From contig NZ_AP024861.1 in assembly GCF_024346755.1 (NCBI RefSeq), positions 3,720,001 to 3,784,000 of the forward strand: DNA of 64,000 nucleotides, in the 5' to 3' direction. Positions 52,468 through 62,253 of the stretch are shown piece by piece. Below the pieces are notes generated by a model. The model was not told where the DNA came from, did not search any database, and was given only the letters and a program-made list of their open reading frames with translations. A program made the position numbers and the translations under genes. Positions within the stretch are counted from its first letter, which is position 1; each line of letters opens with the position of its first letter. The DNA comes from Vibrio aerogenes. Its GTDB lineage: Bacteria > Pseudomonadota > Gammaproteobacteria > Enterobacterales > Vibrionaceae.

Positions 52468-53117
52468 TGAATTTTAAACCCATTAATCTTTTACCCGCCC
52501 GTGAAAGAGTGGCTGCTGAGCTGCGGAAAGCGATTCTTTCTTCACAATATCAGGAAGGCGATATCCTGACGCTCGATCAGGTGTCTAAGTTATTAGGCGT
52601 GTCAGTGACTCCGGTCCGGGAAGCATTTCAGCTCCTCAATAGTGATGGCTTAATTAAACTCAGACCAAACAAAGGCGCCATTGTTTTAGGCGTCAACGAG
52701 CAATACATCAAAGAACATTTCGAGCTTCGGCTGATTTTAGAAAGTGAGATGATCAAAAAGCTCTGTGACAATCAGGACGCTGATATTTCTGAAATCTGTA
52801 ATATTTACGAAAAATCTAAAGAAGAAGTTGAACAGGGAATTTTTGATAATTATTCCAACCTGAATCAGGCCTTTCATATGGCTATTTGGCAGGCCGCGGA
52901 TAACAGCCGTATTTTCTCAATTCTGAGTTCTTTGTGGAACGGACTTTCCATGGAAAATAACACCACGGAAAAAGATTATGCCATGAAGTCGCTCAATGAA
53001 CACAAAGACATAATCAACGCGCTCAAAGCCAGGGATTCACAACACGCTTATCAGTTAATGCGGGAACATATCCTGCGAAGTGAAAAAGATATGCTGACTC
53101 ATATCCGGCCAGACTGA
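52464..53117 (+). CDS. GntR family regulator with FCD domain
   Basis: 217 residues, ATG overlapping the previous stop. N-terminal winged helix (RKAILSSQYQEGDILT, KLLGVSVTPVREAFQLLNSDG) and FCD ligand domain (about 80-210) with the expected metal ligands in NLNQAFHMAIW, LNEHKDII and MREHI. FCD regulators bind organic acids through a metal. It is convergent with the tartrate operon and probably controls it, perhaps through the palindrome at 60572-60601; this is inference from location. Confidence 0.9.
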   Translation: MMNFKPINLLPARERVAAELRKAILSSQYQEGDILTLDQVSKLLGVSVTPVREAFQLLNSDGLIKLRPNKGAIVLGVNEQYIKEHFELRLILESEMIKKLCDNQDADISEICNIYEKSKEEVEQGIFDNYSNLNQAFHMAIWQAADNSRIFSILSSLWNGLSMENNTTEKDYAMKSLNEHKDIINALKARDSQHAYQLMREHILRSEKDMLTHIRPD

Positions 53118-53168
53118 AGATAAACACGCGCGAATACGCAAATGTTCCAGAGATACAGGGATAAAAAG

Positions 53169-53202
53169 AACCGGACAGCAAAGAGATGCTGCCCGGTTTT
53201 TT
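53169..53202. terminator. Terminator between GntR pair and citX
   Basis: AACCGGACAGCA / TGCTGCCCGGTT, 6-base loop, then six T on the plus strand and A-rich on the other side; serves the convergent transcripts. Confidence 0.9.
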
Positions 53203-53749
53203 ATTTTTCCACACCGTACTGACCAAATCTTTCCCGCAAAATCAGTTCATTGATTTCAGCCAGATAGGCCTGCAGGGAATGCGGTTTTCCGCGTTGACAG
53301 GTATAAACATCCTGATGACAAACCAGACAGGTTCTTGGCTGAATATGCGTGTCCCTGCGGCTGATACTCATTCCATTCGTATCAATAATATTTAAATCCA
53401 TTAACGCACCCAGCGGATGATGGTCTTCAATATCAATCGCCCATTTTTTCAGTTTGGTCGCAGAGAAACAGCTCGTTGTGATCAGAGCATTCGGGCCTAA
53501 CCCGGTCCAGAAAACTTTTTGCATCCGGATAGCAAAGCCGTTTATCTCCGTCACCCGGTTGATTTCTTCCAGTGCAGCATTCATCACCAGCAGACGGGTT
53601 TCCGTATGCGGACTATAGGGCATTTTCCGCCAGCCTACTGTAATCATCGGGCTGGTTAACATCTTTCGCCAGTGCTGGTAAATTTTCGCCTGTTCCAGCC
53701 GGTCTGCAAGCTGTGCTGCCTGAGCATTATTTCCGGAATTAGATTTCAT
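53201..53749 (-). CDS. citX: CitX-like phosphoribosyl-dephospho-CoA transferase
   Basis: 182 residues, same length class as E. coli CitX (183), which attaches the prosthetic group to the citrate lyase acyl carrier protein. The diagnostic C-terminal block is present: HHPLGALMDLNIID, ISRRDTHIQPRTCLVCHQ and CQRGKPHSL. The Asp-x-Asp of the family (DID) reads DLN here, so one acidic residue is replaced. No citD, citE or citF gene is in the window. It is the last gene of the tartrate operon, 22 bases after the preceding gene's stop. Either it serves citrate lyase elsewhere or has another carrier protein substrate. Confidence 0.85.
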   Translation of the reverse strand: MKSNSGNNAQAAQLADRLEQAKIYQHWRKMLTSPMITVGWRKMPYSPHTETRLLVMNAALEEINRVTEINGFAIRMQKVFWTGLGPNALITTSCFSATKLKKWAIDIEDHHPLGALMDLNIIDTNGMSISRRDTHIQPRTCLVCHQDVYTCQRGKPHSLQAYLAEINELILRERFGQYGVEK

Positions 53750-53771
53750 TCTCTGTCTCCCGATGGATTGA

Positions 53772-54059
53772 TTATAAAGTCAGATTGGACTCAATCAGCT
53801 CAGCATCCGGAGATAATTCAATCAGCGGCTGTTCAATTTGATTGACGTTCTTTCCGTGACACTCACATAGACCAATCACGTAAACATGATCGTAATCCTT
53901 TGGCTGAATCGTCACCAGCGCACCATAAGTCGCCTTATTCAGACAATTCGCTTCCGCGCAGTATTCACAATCGCCTTGTTTGTAATGTTTCCAGTAAGCG
54001 AACCAGTCACGTTTAGCCCGCTCAGTAACTAAATCATGAGAAATATTATTGACCAACAT
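53772..54059 (-). CDS. Small Cys-rich, probable zinc-binding protein
   Basis: 95 residues from ATG 54059 (GGGAG five bases upstream; a GTG two codons earlier is possible). Contains CEYCAEANC followed about 30 residues later by CECHG, a spacing like the zinc knuckles of HNH-type proteins, but no nuclease His-Asn-His core is visible. No named family recognised. Its place between oadB and citX on one transcript suggests an accessory role in the tartrate/citrate-like pathway, unproven. Confidence 0.7.
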   Translation of the reverse strand: MLVNNISHDLVTERAKRDWFAYWKHYKQGDCEYCAEANCLNKATYGALVTIQPKDYDHVYVIGLCECHGKNVNQIEQPLIELSPDAELIESNLTL

Positions 54060-54211
54060 AATCACTCCCTTCAGGATCCCCCGGCAATGACGGGTAAATC
54101 CTGATTACTTTCCAGAGTCTGTTAACCTTTCAGCGGCAAAACGTCGTTCGTCCTGAACAGTTTGGCAATATTTACTGCAAACAACATCACCCCAAATTAA
54201 CAGTCCCTGAT

Positions 54212-55513
54212 TTAACCTAAAACGTATTTAATCATTACTCCCGCTGCAACCGCAGAGCCTATGACTCCGGCCACATTGGGACCCATCGCATGCATCAGCA
54301 AAAAATTCTGTGGATTCGCTTCAAGGCCAACCTTGTTCGATACCCGCGCTGCCATTGGTACTGCAGAGACCCCGGCCGAGCCAATCAGCGGGTTCATTTT
54401 CTGCCGGGAGAATTTATTAATCAGCTTCGCCATTAATACGCCGGCCGCAGTGCCCACACAGAATGCAACAATTCCTAATGCCAGAATCCCGATGGTTTCA
54501 GCCTGTAAGAATTTGTCTGCCATCAGCTTGGATCCAACTGACACACCCAGAAATATTGTCACAATATTAATCAGTGCGTTTTGCGCAGTATCAGAAAGAC
54601 GTTCAACTACACCACACTCCCGCATTAAATTTCCGAAACAGAACATACCCAGCAATGGGGTTGCAGAAGGCAGCAACATCGCAATCAGAACCAGCAACAT
54701 CAGCGGGAAGCAGATCTTTTCAATCTTTTTCACCGGGCGCAGCTGTTCCATTTTGATTTGGCGTTCGGCTTCGGTGGTCAGTGCTTTCATGATCGGCGGC
54801 TGAATCATGGGCACCAGCGCCATATAGGAATATGCCGCGACGGCGATGGCTCCCAGCAACTCAGGAGAAAGCAGGCTGGAGACGTAAATCGCCGTCGGGC
54901 CATCCGCACCACCAATAATGCCAATCGATGCGGCCTGAGCGACACTGAAGTTCATTATGCCAAGACTACTGAGTCCCAACGCACCAAGTACCGTGGTGAA
55001 AATCCCGAATTGTGCCGCAGCTCCTAACAGGAGTGTTTTCGGATTCGCCAGCAGCGGACCGAAGTCAGTCATCGCACCGACGCCCATAAAAATGACCAGC
55101 GGCCCGGCACCGGAGGCAATCACCAGACTGTAGAACTGATACAGCATACCGTTAGAGTACTGATACTGCCGGGCCAGATAATCGAGCTCAGCCATTTGCT
55201 TTGGCGTGGCATGATGCATGGCTTGCTGAATCACCGCTGGGTCAAAATGATTCAGACTCAGTGCCCCGGCAAACTCACGCATCACCTCCGGCACGCCGGC
55301 ATGCAGGGCGTTCTCAATCGCAGACAGCGCAAGCCCGGCTTCCGGTAAATTGGCCAGAATACCGCCGAAGCCAATCGGCACCAGCAGTAAAGGTTCAAAG
55401 TTTTTAGCAATCGCCAGATAAAGCAGCACCATGCCGATCACCATCATGACCGCCTGCCCCAGTGACAGGTGGAAGATACCGAAATCACGGATCAAATTAA
55501 TTACATTATCCAT
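54212..55513 (-). CDS. oadB: Oxaloacetate decarboxylase, beta subunit (Na+ pump)
   Basis: 433 residues, polytopic. OadB takes the carboxyl group from carboxybiotin on OadA and couples its release as CO2 to Na+ export. The functional region [17 protein letters not shown] with the essential Asp is intact, as are [15 protein letters not shown] and the C-terminal [15 protein letters not shown]. It follows oadA after 15 bases with AAGGAG upstream. In this operon it turns oxaloacetate from tartrate into pyruvate while building a sodium gradient. Confidence 0.96.
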   Translation of the reverse strand: MDNVINLIRDFGIFHLSLGQAVMMVIGMVLLYLAIAKNFEPLLLVPIGFGGILANLPEAGLALSAIENALHAGVPEVMREFAGALSLNHFDPAVIQQAMHHATPKQMAELDYLARQYQYSNGMLYQFYSLVIASGAGPLVIFMGVGAMTDFGPLLANPKTLLLGAAAQFGIFTTVLGALGLSSLGIMNFSVAQAASIGIIGGADGPTAIYVSSLLSPELLGAIAVAAYSYMALVPMIQPPIMKALTTEAERQIKMEQLRPVKKIEKICFPLMLLVLIAMLLPSATPLLGMFCFGNLMRECGVVERLSDTAQNALINIVTIFLGVSVGSKLMADKFLQAETIGILALGIVAFCVGTAAGVLMAKLINKFSRQKMNPLIGSAGVSAVPMAARVSNKVGLEANPQNFLLMHAMGPNVAGVIGSAVAAGVMIKYVLG

Positions 55514-55528
55514 TGTCAGTACCGCTCC

Positions 55529-57331
55529 TTATGCAATCGTTAAAAGCGGTTCACCGACAGCGACAGCTTCACCTTCTTTCACACCAATCTGAGCAACCGT
55601 CCCGGCACAAGCGGCCCGGATTTCGGTTTCCATCTTCATGGCCTCAAGAATCAGCAGCACATCGCCTTCTTCAACAACATCACCAACCTGAGCGTGAATC
55701 TTCCAGATATTCCCCGCCAATGGCGCAGTCATCTCTTCACCGTCTCCGGCAGCCGGTGCAACTTCAGCAGGAGCCGGAGAAGCCGACTGTATTTGCTGAA
55801 CCTGTGTGATATCTCCGCCTTCTGTCACCTGAACCACATAGCGTTGCTGATTGACCGTAATGGTATAAACACCGGGATGTGAAGGAGACTCTGCGGTTTT
55901 GGCAACGGCGGCGGAAGATTGCGGTGCGGCCTTCGCCTCCGGCACAGGCTCAAATGCTGCCGGATTATTGCGGTTTTCAAGAAACTTCCAGCCGACCTGT
56001 TCAAACAGGGCAATCATCAGCACGTCATCCATCACATTGTCTGACAGCCGGATCCCTTTTTGTTCCGCTTTTGCCTGAACGTCTGCTTTCAGCGCTTCTA
56101 TCTCGGGTGCAATCAGATCAGCCGGACGGCAGGTAACCGGCGATTCATTCTCCTGAAGGACACGGGCCTGAAGAGTTGTATCAACTGGCATGGGGGTTTT
56201 ACCATATTCCCCTTTCAAAACGCCTGCCGTTTCTTTGGTGATGCTCTTGTAGCGTTCTCCCATCATGACGTTAATCACGGCCTGTGTACCGACAATCTGC
56301 GATGTGGGGGTCACCAAAGGTAAATAGCCCAGATCTTTGCGGACCCGCGGAATCTCTTCCAGCACCGCATCCAGCTTATCCATCGCATTCTGCTGTTTGA
56401 GCTGGTTCTCCATATTGGTCAGCATCCCACCCGGCACCTGCGCCACCAGAATTCTTGAATCAACCCCTTTCAGCTGGCCTTCAAAATCACAGTATTTCTT
56501 TCTGACATCGCGGAAATAAGCCGCGATTTTTTCCAGCGCTGACAGGTTCAGGCCGGTTTCAAATCCGGTGCCTTCCAGCGCAGCAACCAGTGATTCAGTC
56601 GCCGGGTGACCATAAGTGCCGCTCATCGAAGAAATCGCTGTATCGACGCGATCTACCCCGGCTTCGATGGCTTTCATCAACGTCATATCCGCCAGCCCGG
56701 CCGTCGCATGACAATGCAGATGTAATGGTACAGAGACTTGCTGTTTCAGTGTCTTGATCAGTTCACTGGCAACGGCAGGTTTTAAAATACCGGCCATATC
56801 TTTGATAGCAATCGAATCCACACCGGCTTGCGCCAGTTGCTGCGCCGTATCAATCCATGTGTCCAGCGTATGCGCCGGACTGGTGGTGTAAGACAGGGTT
56901 CCCTGTGCATGAGCGCCCATTTTTTTCACCGCCTGAATCGACTGCGTCATGTTGCGGATATCATTCATTGCATCGAAAATCCGGAACACGTCCATGCCAT
57001 TTTTCACGGCCCGCTCGACGAACGTATCAACCACATCATCCGCATAATGGCGGTATCCGAGCAGATTCTGACCACGCAACAGCATCTGTAACGGTGTGTT
57101 AGGCAGCGCTTTTTTCAGCTCACGCAAGCGCACCCACGGGTCTTCGCCAAGAAAGCGGATACAGCTGTCAAAGGTGGCGCCGCCCCAACATTCAAGTGAC
57201 CAGTAGCCAATGCTGTCCAGTGCCTGCGCGACCGGCAACATATCATCCAGCCGCAGCCGGGTAGCAAACAGCGACTGGTGTGCATCTCTGAGTACAACAT
57301 CGGTAATACCGATTTTTTTTCCTGCGTTCAT
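55529..57331 (-). CDS. oadA: Oxaloacetate decarboxylase, alpha subunit
   Basis: 600 residues. Carboxyltransferase TIM barrel at the N-terminus ([45 protein letters not shown] with metal His pair), an association domain, a Pro/Ala linker (about 470-520) and a biotinyl domain with EAMKMETE (biotin Lys near 566). Transfers CO2 from oxaloacetate to biotin. Start overlaps the oadG stop (ATGA). Cytoplasmic, bound to OadB through OadG. Confidence 0.97.
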   Translation of the reverse strand: MNAGKKIGITDVVLRDAHQSLFATRLRLDDMLPVAQALDSIGYWSLECWGGATFDSCIRFLGEDPWVRLRELKKALPNTPLQMLLRGQNLLGYRHYADDVVDTFVERAVKNGMDVFRIFDAMNDIRNMTQSIQAVKKMGAHAQGTLSYTTSPAHTLDTWIDTAQQLAQAGVDSIAIKDMAGILKPAVASELIKTLKQQVSVPLHLHCHATAGLADMTLMKAIEAGVDRVDTAISSMSGTYGHPATESLVAALEGTGFETGLNLSALEKIAAYFRDVRKKYCDFEGQLKGVDSRILVAQVPGGMLTNMENQLKQQNAMDKLDAVLEEIPRVRKDLGYLPLVTPTSQIVGTQAVINVMMGERYKSITKETAGVLKGEYGKTPMPVDTTLQARVLQENESPVTCRPADLIAPEIEALKADVQAKAEQKGIRLSDNVMDDVLMIALFEQVGWKFLENRNNPAAFEPVPEAKAAPQSSAAVAKTAESPSHPGVYTITVNQQRYVVQVTEGGDITQVQQIQSASPAPAEVAPAAGDGEEMTAPLAGNIWKIHAQVGDVVEEGDVLLILEAMKMETEIRAACAGTVAQIGVKEGEAVAVGEPLLTIA

Positions 57332-57597
57332 GACTCTCCCCTCAACGCTTTTCTGTGCTGATGCACGGCCGCAGTCAGGACTGCAATCAGCTGGCCGCCA
57401 TCTGAATTCGCCGGTGTAATTTTTCCGGCCGGTTTGTTTTTCTTCTGTGTTTCCTGGTTGTGCTGAGATTCAGGCAGTAAAGCAGTGAGTTTCGTCTGAA
57501 GATGGATCATGACGACAAGAAACATTAAAAAAACAAACACGAACCCCATTCCCAAAAGCATGAGTGTCACGCCTTCAGAAAATAAACTTTCATTCAT
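57328..57597 (-). CDS. oadG: Oxaloacetate decarboxylase, gamma subunit
   Basis: 89 residues from ATG 57597 (AGGA seven bases upstream; upstream in-frame codons are not conserved). One N-terminal membrane helix (about 8-32, [18 protein letters not shown]) and a polar, Lys/Gln-rich tail that in relatives binds zinc and OadA. Stabilises the complex and speeds carboxyltransfer. First of the oad genes, separated from ttdB by three successive hairpins. Confidence 0.93.
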   Translation of the reverse strand: MNESLFSEGVTLMLLGMGFVFVFLMFLVVMIHLQTKLTALLPESQHNQETQKKNKPAGKITPANSDGGQLIAVLTAAVHQHRKALRGES

Positions 57598-57626
57598 ATT
57601 TATTCCTGAGCAATCTGGATCAGAGC

Positions 57627-57717
57627 ATCCCGGCAAAGCGGGATACCCGGACATGGTTATCAGGGTCGACAGACCCTGAATATGCGAAACGTTCCTGAAG
57701 ACGCTTCAGGAACGTTT
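57627..57717. promoter_or_regulatory. Three consecutive hairpins between ttdB and oadG
   Basis: ATCCCG/CGGGAT (57627-57644), CAGGGT/ACCCTG (57661-57678), and a perfect 14-bp stem AAACGTTCCTGAAG / CTTCAGGAACGTTT (57687-57717) with a 3-base loop. No T run on the coding strand, so probably an mRNA processing or stability site rather than a terminator. Confidence 0.75.
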
Positions 57718-57725
57718 ATTCGGTG

Positions 57726-58355
57726 CTATTTGATAAATTTCACATGCTGACAAATATCTTCGTAGACTTTGTCTTTACGCTCGTTATAAACGACTTTCTT
57801 CTCTTCGAATAAATTCCGGCCATGGGTATCAATGGAGACAATCAACGGACCAAACTCTTTTACTTTACACACCCAAAGCGTTTCCGGCATGCCAAGGTCT
57901 TTCCATTGTGCATCGACGATTTCTTCCACCTGCGTGGCGGCCTGTACAGCACATCCCGCCGGATAAACCACATGCAGAGCTTTATGTTTTTCACACCCCG
58001 CCTGAGTCCCTTCGCCCATTCCGCCTTTACCGACAATCAGCTTCACGCCCGTCTGTCCGATGAACTCTTCTTCAAATTTTTCCATCCGCATACTGGTCGT
58101 CGGGCCGATAGAAACCATTTCGTATTTTTCATCACCCAGAGAGCGGATAATCGGACCGGCATGGAAGATGGCCAGACCGTTAATATCCACCGGCAATTCA
58201 CGCTTTTCTTCAATCAAACGCCGGTGTGCCACATCCCGGCAGGTCACTAAATAACCGGTCAGATAAATCACATCCCCCACATGGATATCCGCTAAATCTT
58301 CATTCTGAATCGGTGTTTGCAGTATTTTTTTATCGTTCATGTGGTTAACGCTCAT
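57726..58355 (-). CDS. ttdB: L(+)-tartrate dehydratase, beta subunit
   Basis: 209 residues (E. coli TtdB 201). Class I fumarase C-terminal-type domain; with TtdA it dehydrates L-tartrate to oxaloacetate. Highly similar to E. coli TtdB in [60 protein letters not shown] and [13 protein letters not shown]. Start overlaps the ttdA stop by four bases. A fumarase with the same fold would also be possible, but the closeness to TtdB and the OAD context favour tartrate. Confidence 0.93.
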   Translation of the reverse strand: MSVNHMNDKKILQTPIQNEDLADIHVGDVIYLTGYLVTCRDVAHRRLIEEKRELPVDINGLAIFHAGPIIRSLGDEKYEMVSIGPTTSMRMEKFEEEFIGQTGVKLIVGKGGMGEGTQAGCEKHKALHVVYPAGCAVQAATQVEEIVDAQWKDLGMPETLWVCKVKEFGPLIVSIDTHGRNLFEEKKVVYNERKDKVYEDICQHVKFIK

Positions 58356-59251
58356 AGCTGTGCCCCCGCGTGTGAGGTGATTTCAAAATTAAGTTCTTTG
58401 TCAAAAATGATATGGCCGCGACGGTGAGACCAGCAGCCGGTATTCACAGCCACACCAATGGTGGATGGATGGCGCGCGGTATTTTCAATATGAACACCCA
58501 TCACGGATTTATTGCCAGACATCCCTTGTGGTCCGAGGCCAATTTCATTAATACCGTCTTCCAGCAGCTGCTCCATTTTTGCCGCACGCTCATTCTCACT
58601 ACGACTACCAATCGGCCGCATCAGCGCTTTTTTCGATAACAGCGCCGCAGTTTCAACGGATGTTGCAACACCAATTCCCACCAGCAGCGGCGGACAGGCA
58701 TTCAGGCCATAACTGGTCATAATATCGAGGACAAATTTCGTCACGCCCTCATAACCGGCACCCGGCATCAGCACGGTTGCCTTTCCGGGCAGCGTACAAC
58801 CACCACCAGCCATATAAGCATCAATTTCAACGTTATCTTTATCCGGTACAATCTCCCAGAACACGGTCGGAGTACCTTTACCGATATTTTTCCCGGTGTT
58901 GTATTCATCAAAGGTTTGCACGCTGTTATGACGCAACGGCGCATGCTCCGTGGCATACAAGACAGAAGCTTCCAGAATTCTCTCCAGCTTGCCCATGTAC
59001 GGGAAGTTTTCCCCGCATTTGACGAAGAACTGAATGACCCCCGTATCCTGACAACTCGGGCGGTTTAATTCTTTCGCCAGATTTTGGTTATCAAACATGG
59101 TGGAATAGATGGCAGTTGCCAGTCTGGAATCTTCCTGACTTCTCAGTTCAGTCAGTTTATCCATCACGTCGTCCGGCAGAATTTTCCCAATCATAGAGAC
59201 AAATTTGCCCATGACTTCCGTCATTTCCTGAATTTTATTTTGTTCGCTCAC
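58352..59251 (-). CDS. ttdA: L(+)-tartrate dehydratase, alpha subunit
   Basis: 299 residues (E. coli TtdA 303), iron-sulfur catalytic subunit. Cluster Cys are seen in [19 protein letters not shown] and [20 protein letters not shown] and [13 protein letters not shown] also match. GTG start with AAGGAG seven bases upstream. The [4Fe-4S] cluster makes the enzyme oxygen-sensitive, fitting fermentative use of tartrate. Second gene of the operon, 26 bases after the transporter. Confidence 0.94.
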   Translation of the reverse strand: MSEQNKIQEMTEVMGKFVSMIGKILPDDVMDKLTELRSQEDSRLATAIYSTMFDNQNLAKELNRPSCQDTGVIQFFVKCGENFPYMGKLERILEASVLYATEHAPLRHNSVQTFDEYNTGKNIGKGTPTVFWEIVPDKDNVEIDAYMAGGGCTLPGKATVLMPGAGYEGVTKFVLDIMTSYGLNACPPLLVGIGVATSVETAALLSKKALMRPIGSRSENERAAKMEQLLEDGINEIGLGPQGMSGNKSVMGVHIENTARHPSTIGVAVNTGCWSHRRGHIIFDKELNFEITSHAGAQL

Positions 59252-59277
59252 ATTCGTTCTCCTTTCATCAGAACTTT

Positions 59278-60546
59278 TTATGGGAAAAATGGGTACAGTA
59301 TCGGCAGCAGAATCATGCTGACGATGGTTGAAACAATGATGAGTGGCAGGCCGGACTTCACATAGTCACTGAAGCGGAAACCGCCCGGACCTAACACCAT
59401 CGCGTTAGCAGGCATGCCAATGGGTGTGGCATATGCCAGAGAACCACCAATGACGACAGCCATCATGACCGCGCGGGGATCGGCACCGATGGAAGTGGAA
59501 ATCGACATGCCAATCGGCACAAGTAAGGCCGTCGTCGCTGTGTTCGACATAAAGTTGGTCATGACCACCGCCAGCAGGAAAATCACCAGCATAATCACAA
59601 ACATGGATGTACTTTGTCCGACAGAGCTGAGCACCGTATTGGCAATCACCATCCCGGCGCCGGTTTTTTTCATTGCCGCGGCCAGCGCCAGCGTGCCGCC
59701 AAACAGGAAAATGGTTTTTAAATCGATAGACTTATAAGCCTGGTTTTCAGAAATAACACCAAGGAAAAGCAGCACAATGGCACCGATAGCACCGGTGATA
59801 TGCAGGGGAATTCCGATTTTTTTCTCAAATACCATGCACAGAATCGCGACGACCAGCACACCCAGTGAGGTCTGCTTTTTCCATGCCGGAATATGGTCAT
59901 AGCTGTCTTCTTTGACCTTCTGATCACCTTCGTTGCCGACGTGATGGTCAGGTAAAAGACGATAACCAATCGTGGCAATAAACAGGATGCCGCATAGCAA
60001 AATCGGCAACCCGACATAACCGTATTCAAAAAAGCCGAATTTCATGTCGACTTTTTCCAGCGCACTTTGCGCAATCATATTACCGGGTGCACCAATCAGG
60101 CTCAGGTTTCCGCCCATTGCAGCAGCAAAAACAACCGGCATTAATAATTTGGAGCGGGCAAAACCGGAACGGGCAGCGATGCCGATAATCACCGGAATTA
60201 ATACCGCCGCCGTACCGGTGTTGGACAGTAAACCTGACATCAAACCCGTGATCAGCATAGTTGCTACCACCAGTTGTTTTTCTGTTTTGGCAAACCGGGT
60301 CACGACACCGCCAATGCTTTTCGCCATGCCGGTTTCAAACAACGCCGCGCCGATAATAAACATATCAATAAATAAAATGACGTTCTTATTCACAAAGCCA
60401 TTGAAGGCTTCCGTGGCATTCAGTACGCCGGTTAAAACCAGCCCGATGCAAACAATCATAGAGGTAAGTGCCAAAGGGATTTTCTCCCAAATAAACATGA
60501 CTACCGCAAAGAGCAGCAAAATCAATGTGATAGATGTAGGGGTCAT
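59278..60546 (-). CDS. SLC13/DASS family dicarboxylate transporter, probably tartrate
   Basis: 422 residues from ATG 60546 (GGAG six bases upstream; 23 upstream in-frame codons cross an operator and are excluded). About 11 membrane helices. Two Ser-Asn-Thr motifs typical of DASS proteins: SNTGTAAVLIPV and SNTATTALLVPIG, which bind Na+ and carboxylate. As first gene of the ttdAB-oadGAB operon, its substrate is likely L-tartrate or a related dicarboxylate (analogous to TtdT). Confidence 0.88.
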   Translation of the reverse strand: MTPTSITLILLLFAVVMFIWEKIPLALTSMIVCIGLVLTGVLNATEAFNGFVNKNVILFIDMFIIGAALFETGMAKSIGGVVTRFAKTEKQLVVATMLITGLMSGLLSNTGTAAVLIPVIIGIAARSGFARSKLLMPVVFAAAMGGNLSLIGAPGNMIAQSALEKVDMKFGFFEYGYVGLPILLCGILFIATIGYRLLPDHHVGNEGDQKVKEDSYDHIPAWKKQTSLGVLVVAILCMVFEKKIGIPLHITGAIGAIVLLFLGVISENQAYKSIDLKTIFLFGGTLALAAAMKKTGAGMVIANTVLSSVGQSTSMFVIMLVIFLLAVVMTNFMSNTATTALLVPIGMSISTSIGADPRAVMMAVVIGGSLAYATPIGMPANAMVLGPGGFRFSDYVKSGLPLIIVSTIVSMILLPILYPFFP

Positions 60547-60932
60547 GGTATCTCCTGATGTATTATATTTAATATTTGATAATGGATCCATTACCAAATA
60601 TATTATTCCATACATTTTATGATGTCTTTAAGGATCTTGGTTTTTGATCCAAAACTGAGAGATGACTCAAAATTAACCAATTTACCTGATCTGCCTCACG
60701 TTATTGCTCAGCCGTAATAATCAACAACACGAATAAAAGTCAATTAAACAAATAAAAAATATAAAAATCATAAGGTTAACATTATATGAAAAGATCTTTA
60801 ACAATAATCCTGATAGTATGCTGATGAAAGATTGACAACAGGGAAAAAACATCCCGGCGGAGATTTAATGCTCAACAATCTAATCTCCCGATCTCACTTA
60901 GCTTAACAATTAACCAATATACGGAACGAACT
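60547..60932. other. Divergent control region of tartrate operon and DUF5718 gene
   Basis: 386 bases, AT-rich in the middle, holding the operator-like palindrome near the transporter start. No further gene seen. Confidence 0.6.
60572..60601. promoter_or_regulatory. 30-bp palindrome, probable operator of the tartrate operon
   Basis: Half-sites ATATTTGATAATGGA (60572-60586) and TCCATTACCAAATAT (60587-60601), symmetric except for one pair. It lies 26 bases before the transporter start codon, where binding would block transcription or initiation. A GntR/FCD protein is the best candidate binder. Confidence 0.75.
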
Positions 60933-61739
60933 ATGAATCTAAATGATGTAATCGGATTCGGAATTGCCGGTAACTTTGCCGGACATTTAGAACAAGCCGG
61001 AGAAATGAAAGATTTCGCCAATATCATCACTGAAGCCAATAAACCAAAAGGTATTTTTCCTTTTTATCTGCCAAAAGCAGAGACTGTGCTCAGTCAATAT
61101 CCATACTCATCTTCAGAGCAAATCATTCCTGATCATGAGTGCCCTCAGCTTGAGCCGGAAGTTGCTATTTACTGTCAGGTTCAATACGAGAACAATCAGG
61201 TTGTCGGCCTGAAACCAACACATTTTGCGGCTTTCAATGACTGTACACTGAGAAAAGAAGGCGCAAAGAAAATTTCTGAAAAGAAAAACTGGGGACCGGC
61301 CAGTAAAGGGGTCAGCGAGACATGGATCGCGCTTGATCAATTTAATCCTGAAGGCAACATCCATCAATATTCACTGGCTTCTTTTGTGGAAAGAGATGGT
61401 GAATTACACCCTTATGGCATCGATGCAAAAATCAGCGATTACAGCCTGTTTAATCAGGAATTGATTGAATGGCTGATTGACGCAATGAATCATCAGGACG
61501 ATAACGGCCCGCTGGAAAATATTCCTGCCCTGTTAAAAGCCCATGATTATCCTGAAACTTGCGTTATTTCTGTGGGTGCAACAGCATATGCGCCATTTGG
61601 TGAGCAGAACTATCTGATGCCAGGTGACAAACTGACTGTTGCTGTCTACGAAACTGACAGCCATGATATCCAATCTTTAATCCGGGAAGAGAACTTTGCC
61701 GGTGGTATCTCATGGCTGCGCCAGACTGTATCATTATAA
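60933..61739 (+). CDS. DUF5718 family protein
   Basis: 268 residues. Start NLNDVIGFGIAGNFAGHLEQAGE is typical of DUF5718 proteins. The general layout (EPEVAIYCQVQYENN, ATAYAPFGEQNYLMPGDKLTVAVYE) recalls the fumarylacetoacetate hydrolase fold, so a hydrolase or decarboxylase of small acids is imaginable, but no catalytic set can be assigned. Cytoplasmic. GGA ribosome-binding site. Divergent from the tartrate operon, convergent with a GyrI-like gene. Confidence 0.8.
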   Translation: MNLNDVIGFGIAGNFAGHLEQAGEMKDFANIITEANKPKGIFPFYLPKAETVLSQYPYSSSEQIIPDHECPQLEPEVAIYCQVQYENNQVVGLKPTHFAAFNDCTLRKEGAKKISEKKNWGPASKGVSETWIALDQFNPEGNIHQYSLASFVERDGELHPYGIDAKISDYSLFNQELIEWLIDAMNHQDDNGPLENIPALLKAHDYPETCVISVGATAYAPFGEQNYLMPGDKLTVAVYETDSHDIQSLIREENFAGGISWLRQTVSL

Positions 61740-61747
61740 ATGATCGA

Positions 61748-61764
61748 CGGGGCGTTCAGCCCCG
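61748..61764. terminator. Short GC hairpin at the convergent 3' ends
   Basis: CGGGGC / GCCCCG with a GTTCA loop, overlapping the last codons of the GyrI-like gene; followed by GTTTGT, a weak T tract. Confidence 0.45.
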
Positions 61765-62241
61765 GTTTGTATGCTGAACAGGAAAGTAAAGTTCAACGAC
61801 ATAAGACTCCTGATAGTCAGAATCACACCGCTCATCATACATCTCTAAAATGTAAGTATCTTCCAGCTCAAAATCACTCTGCTTCAGCCATTCAAAAGCC
61901 TGACAAATCGTTTCGCCCATATTGTCAACATGACCACGGTGCTCAAACCTGGCGAATTGCTGCGCTCTCGTTTCAAAAGTTTCTATGCCATGTGTACTTA
62001 AGTTTAAGTCATATTCAGCAACCTGACAGCCAGCCATATAAGTATGGGGGATTGAATCAATTTCAGAAGTCACTCCCCAAAACTGATTGTTTCGGACTTT
62101 ATGCTTAAGCAGGCCGGAATCCAGGTGAAAAAAACGATACCATGCCTGCTGAACCTCAGAGAGATTACCGGAATGCAAATCCAGAGCTTCCCGGCAGCCG
62201 GCAAATTTCATCACCGGTAAATGAATAATATCTGGTTCCAT
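61756..62241 (-). CDS. GyrI-like / AraC effector-binding domain protein
   Basis: 161 residues from ATG 62241; a GTG four codons upstream (62253) is equally possible as neither has a good ribosome-binding site. One GyrI-like domain: MEPDIIHLPVMKFAGCREA at the start, MAGCQVAE in the middle, then FEHRGHVDNMGETICQAFEWL and the closing YVVELYFPV. Such stand-alone domains bind small hydrophobic molecules (or gyrase in GyrI/SbmC). No DNA-binding part. Role unknown. Confidence 0.82.
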   Translation of the reverse strand: MEPDIIHLPVMKFAGCREALDLHSGNLSEVQQAWYRFFHLDSGLLKHKVRNNQFWGVTSEIDSIPHTYMAGCQVAEYDLNLSTHGIETFETRAQQFARFEHRGHVDNMGETICQAFEWLKQSDFELEDTYILEMYDERCDSDYQESYVVELYFPVQHTNRG

Positions 62242-62253
62242 ATCGACGTTCAC

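Noticed and set aside
53201..60546. Citrate fermentation cluster
   Set aside because: oadGAB and citX are present but citrate lyase subunits and ligase are absent, and the dehydratase subunits are tartrate type.
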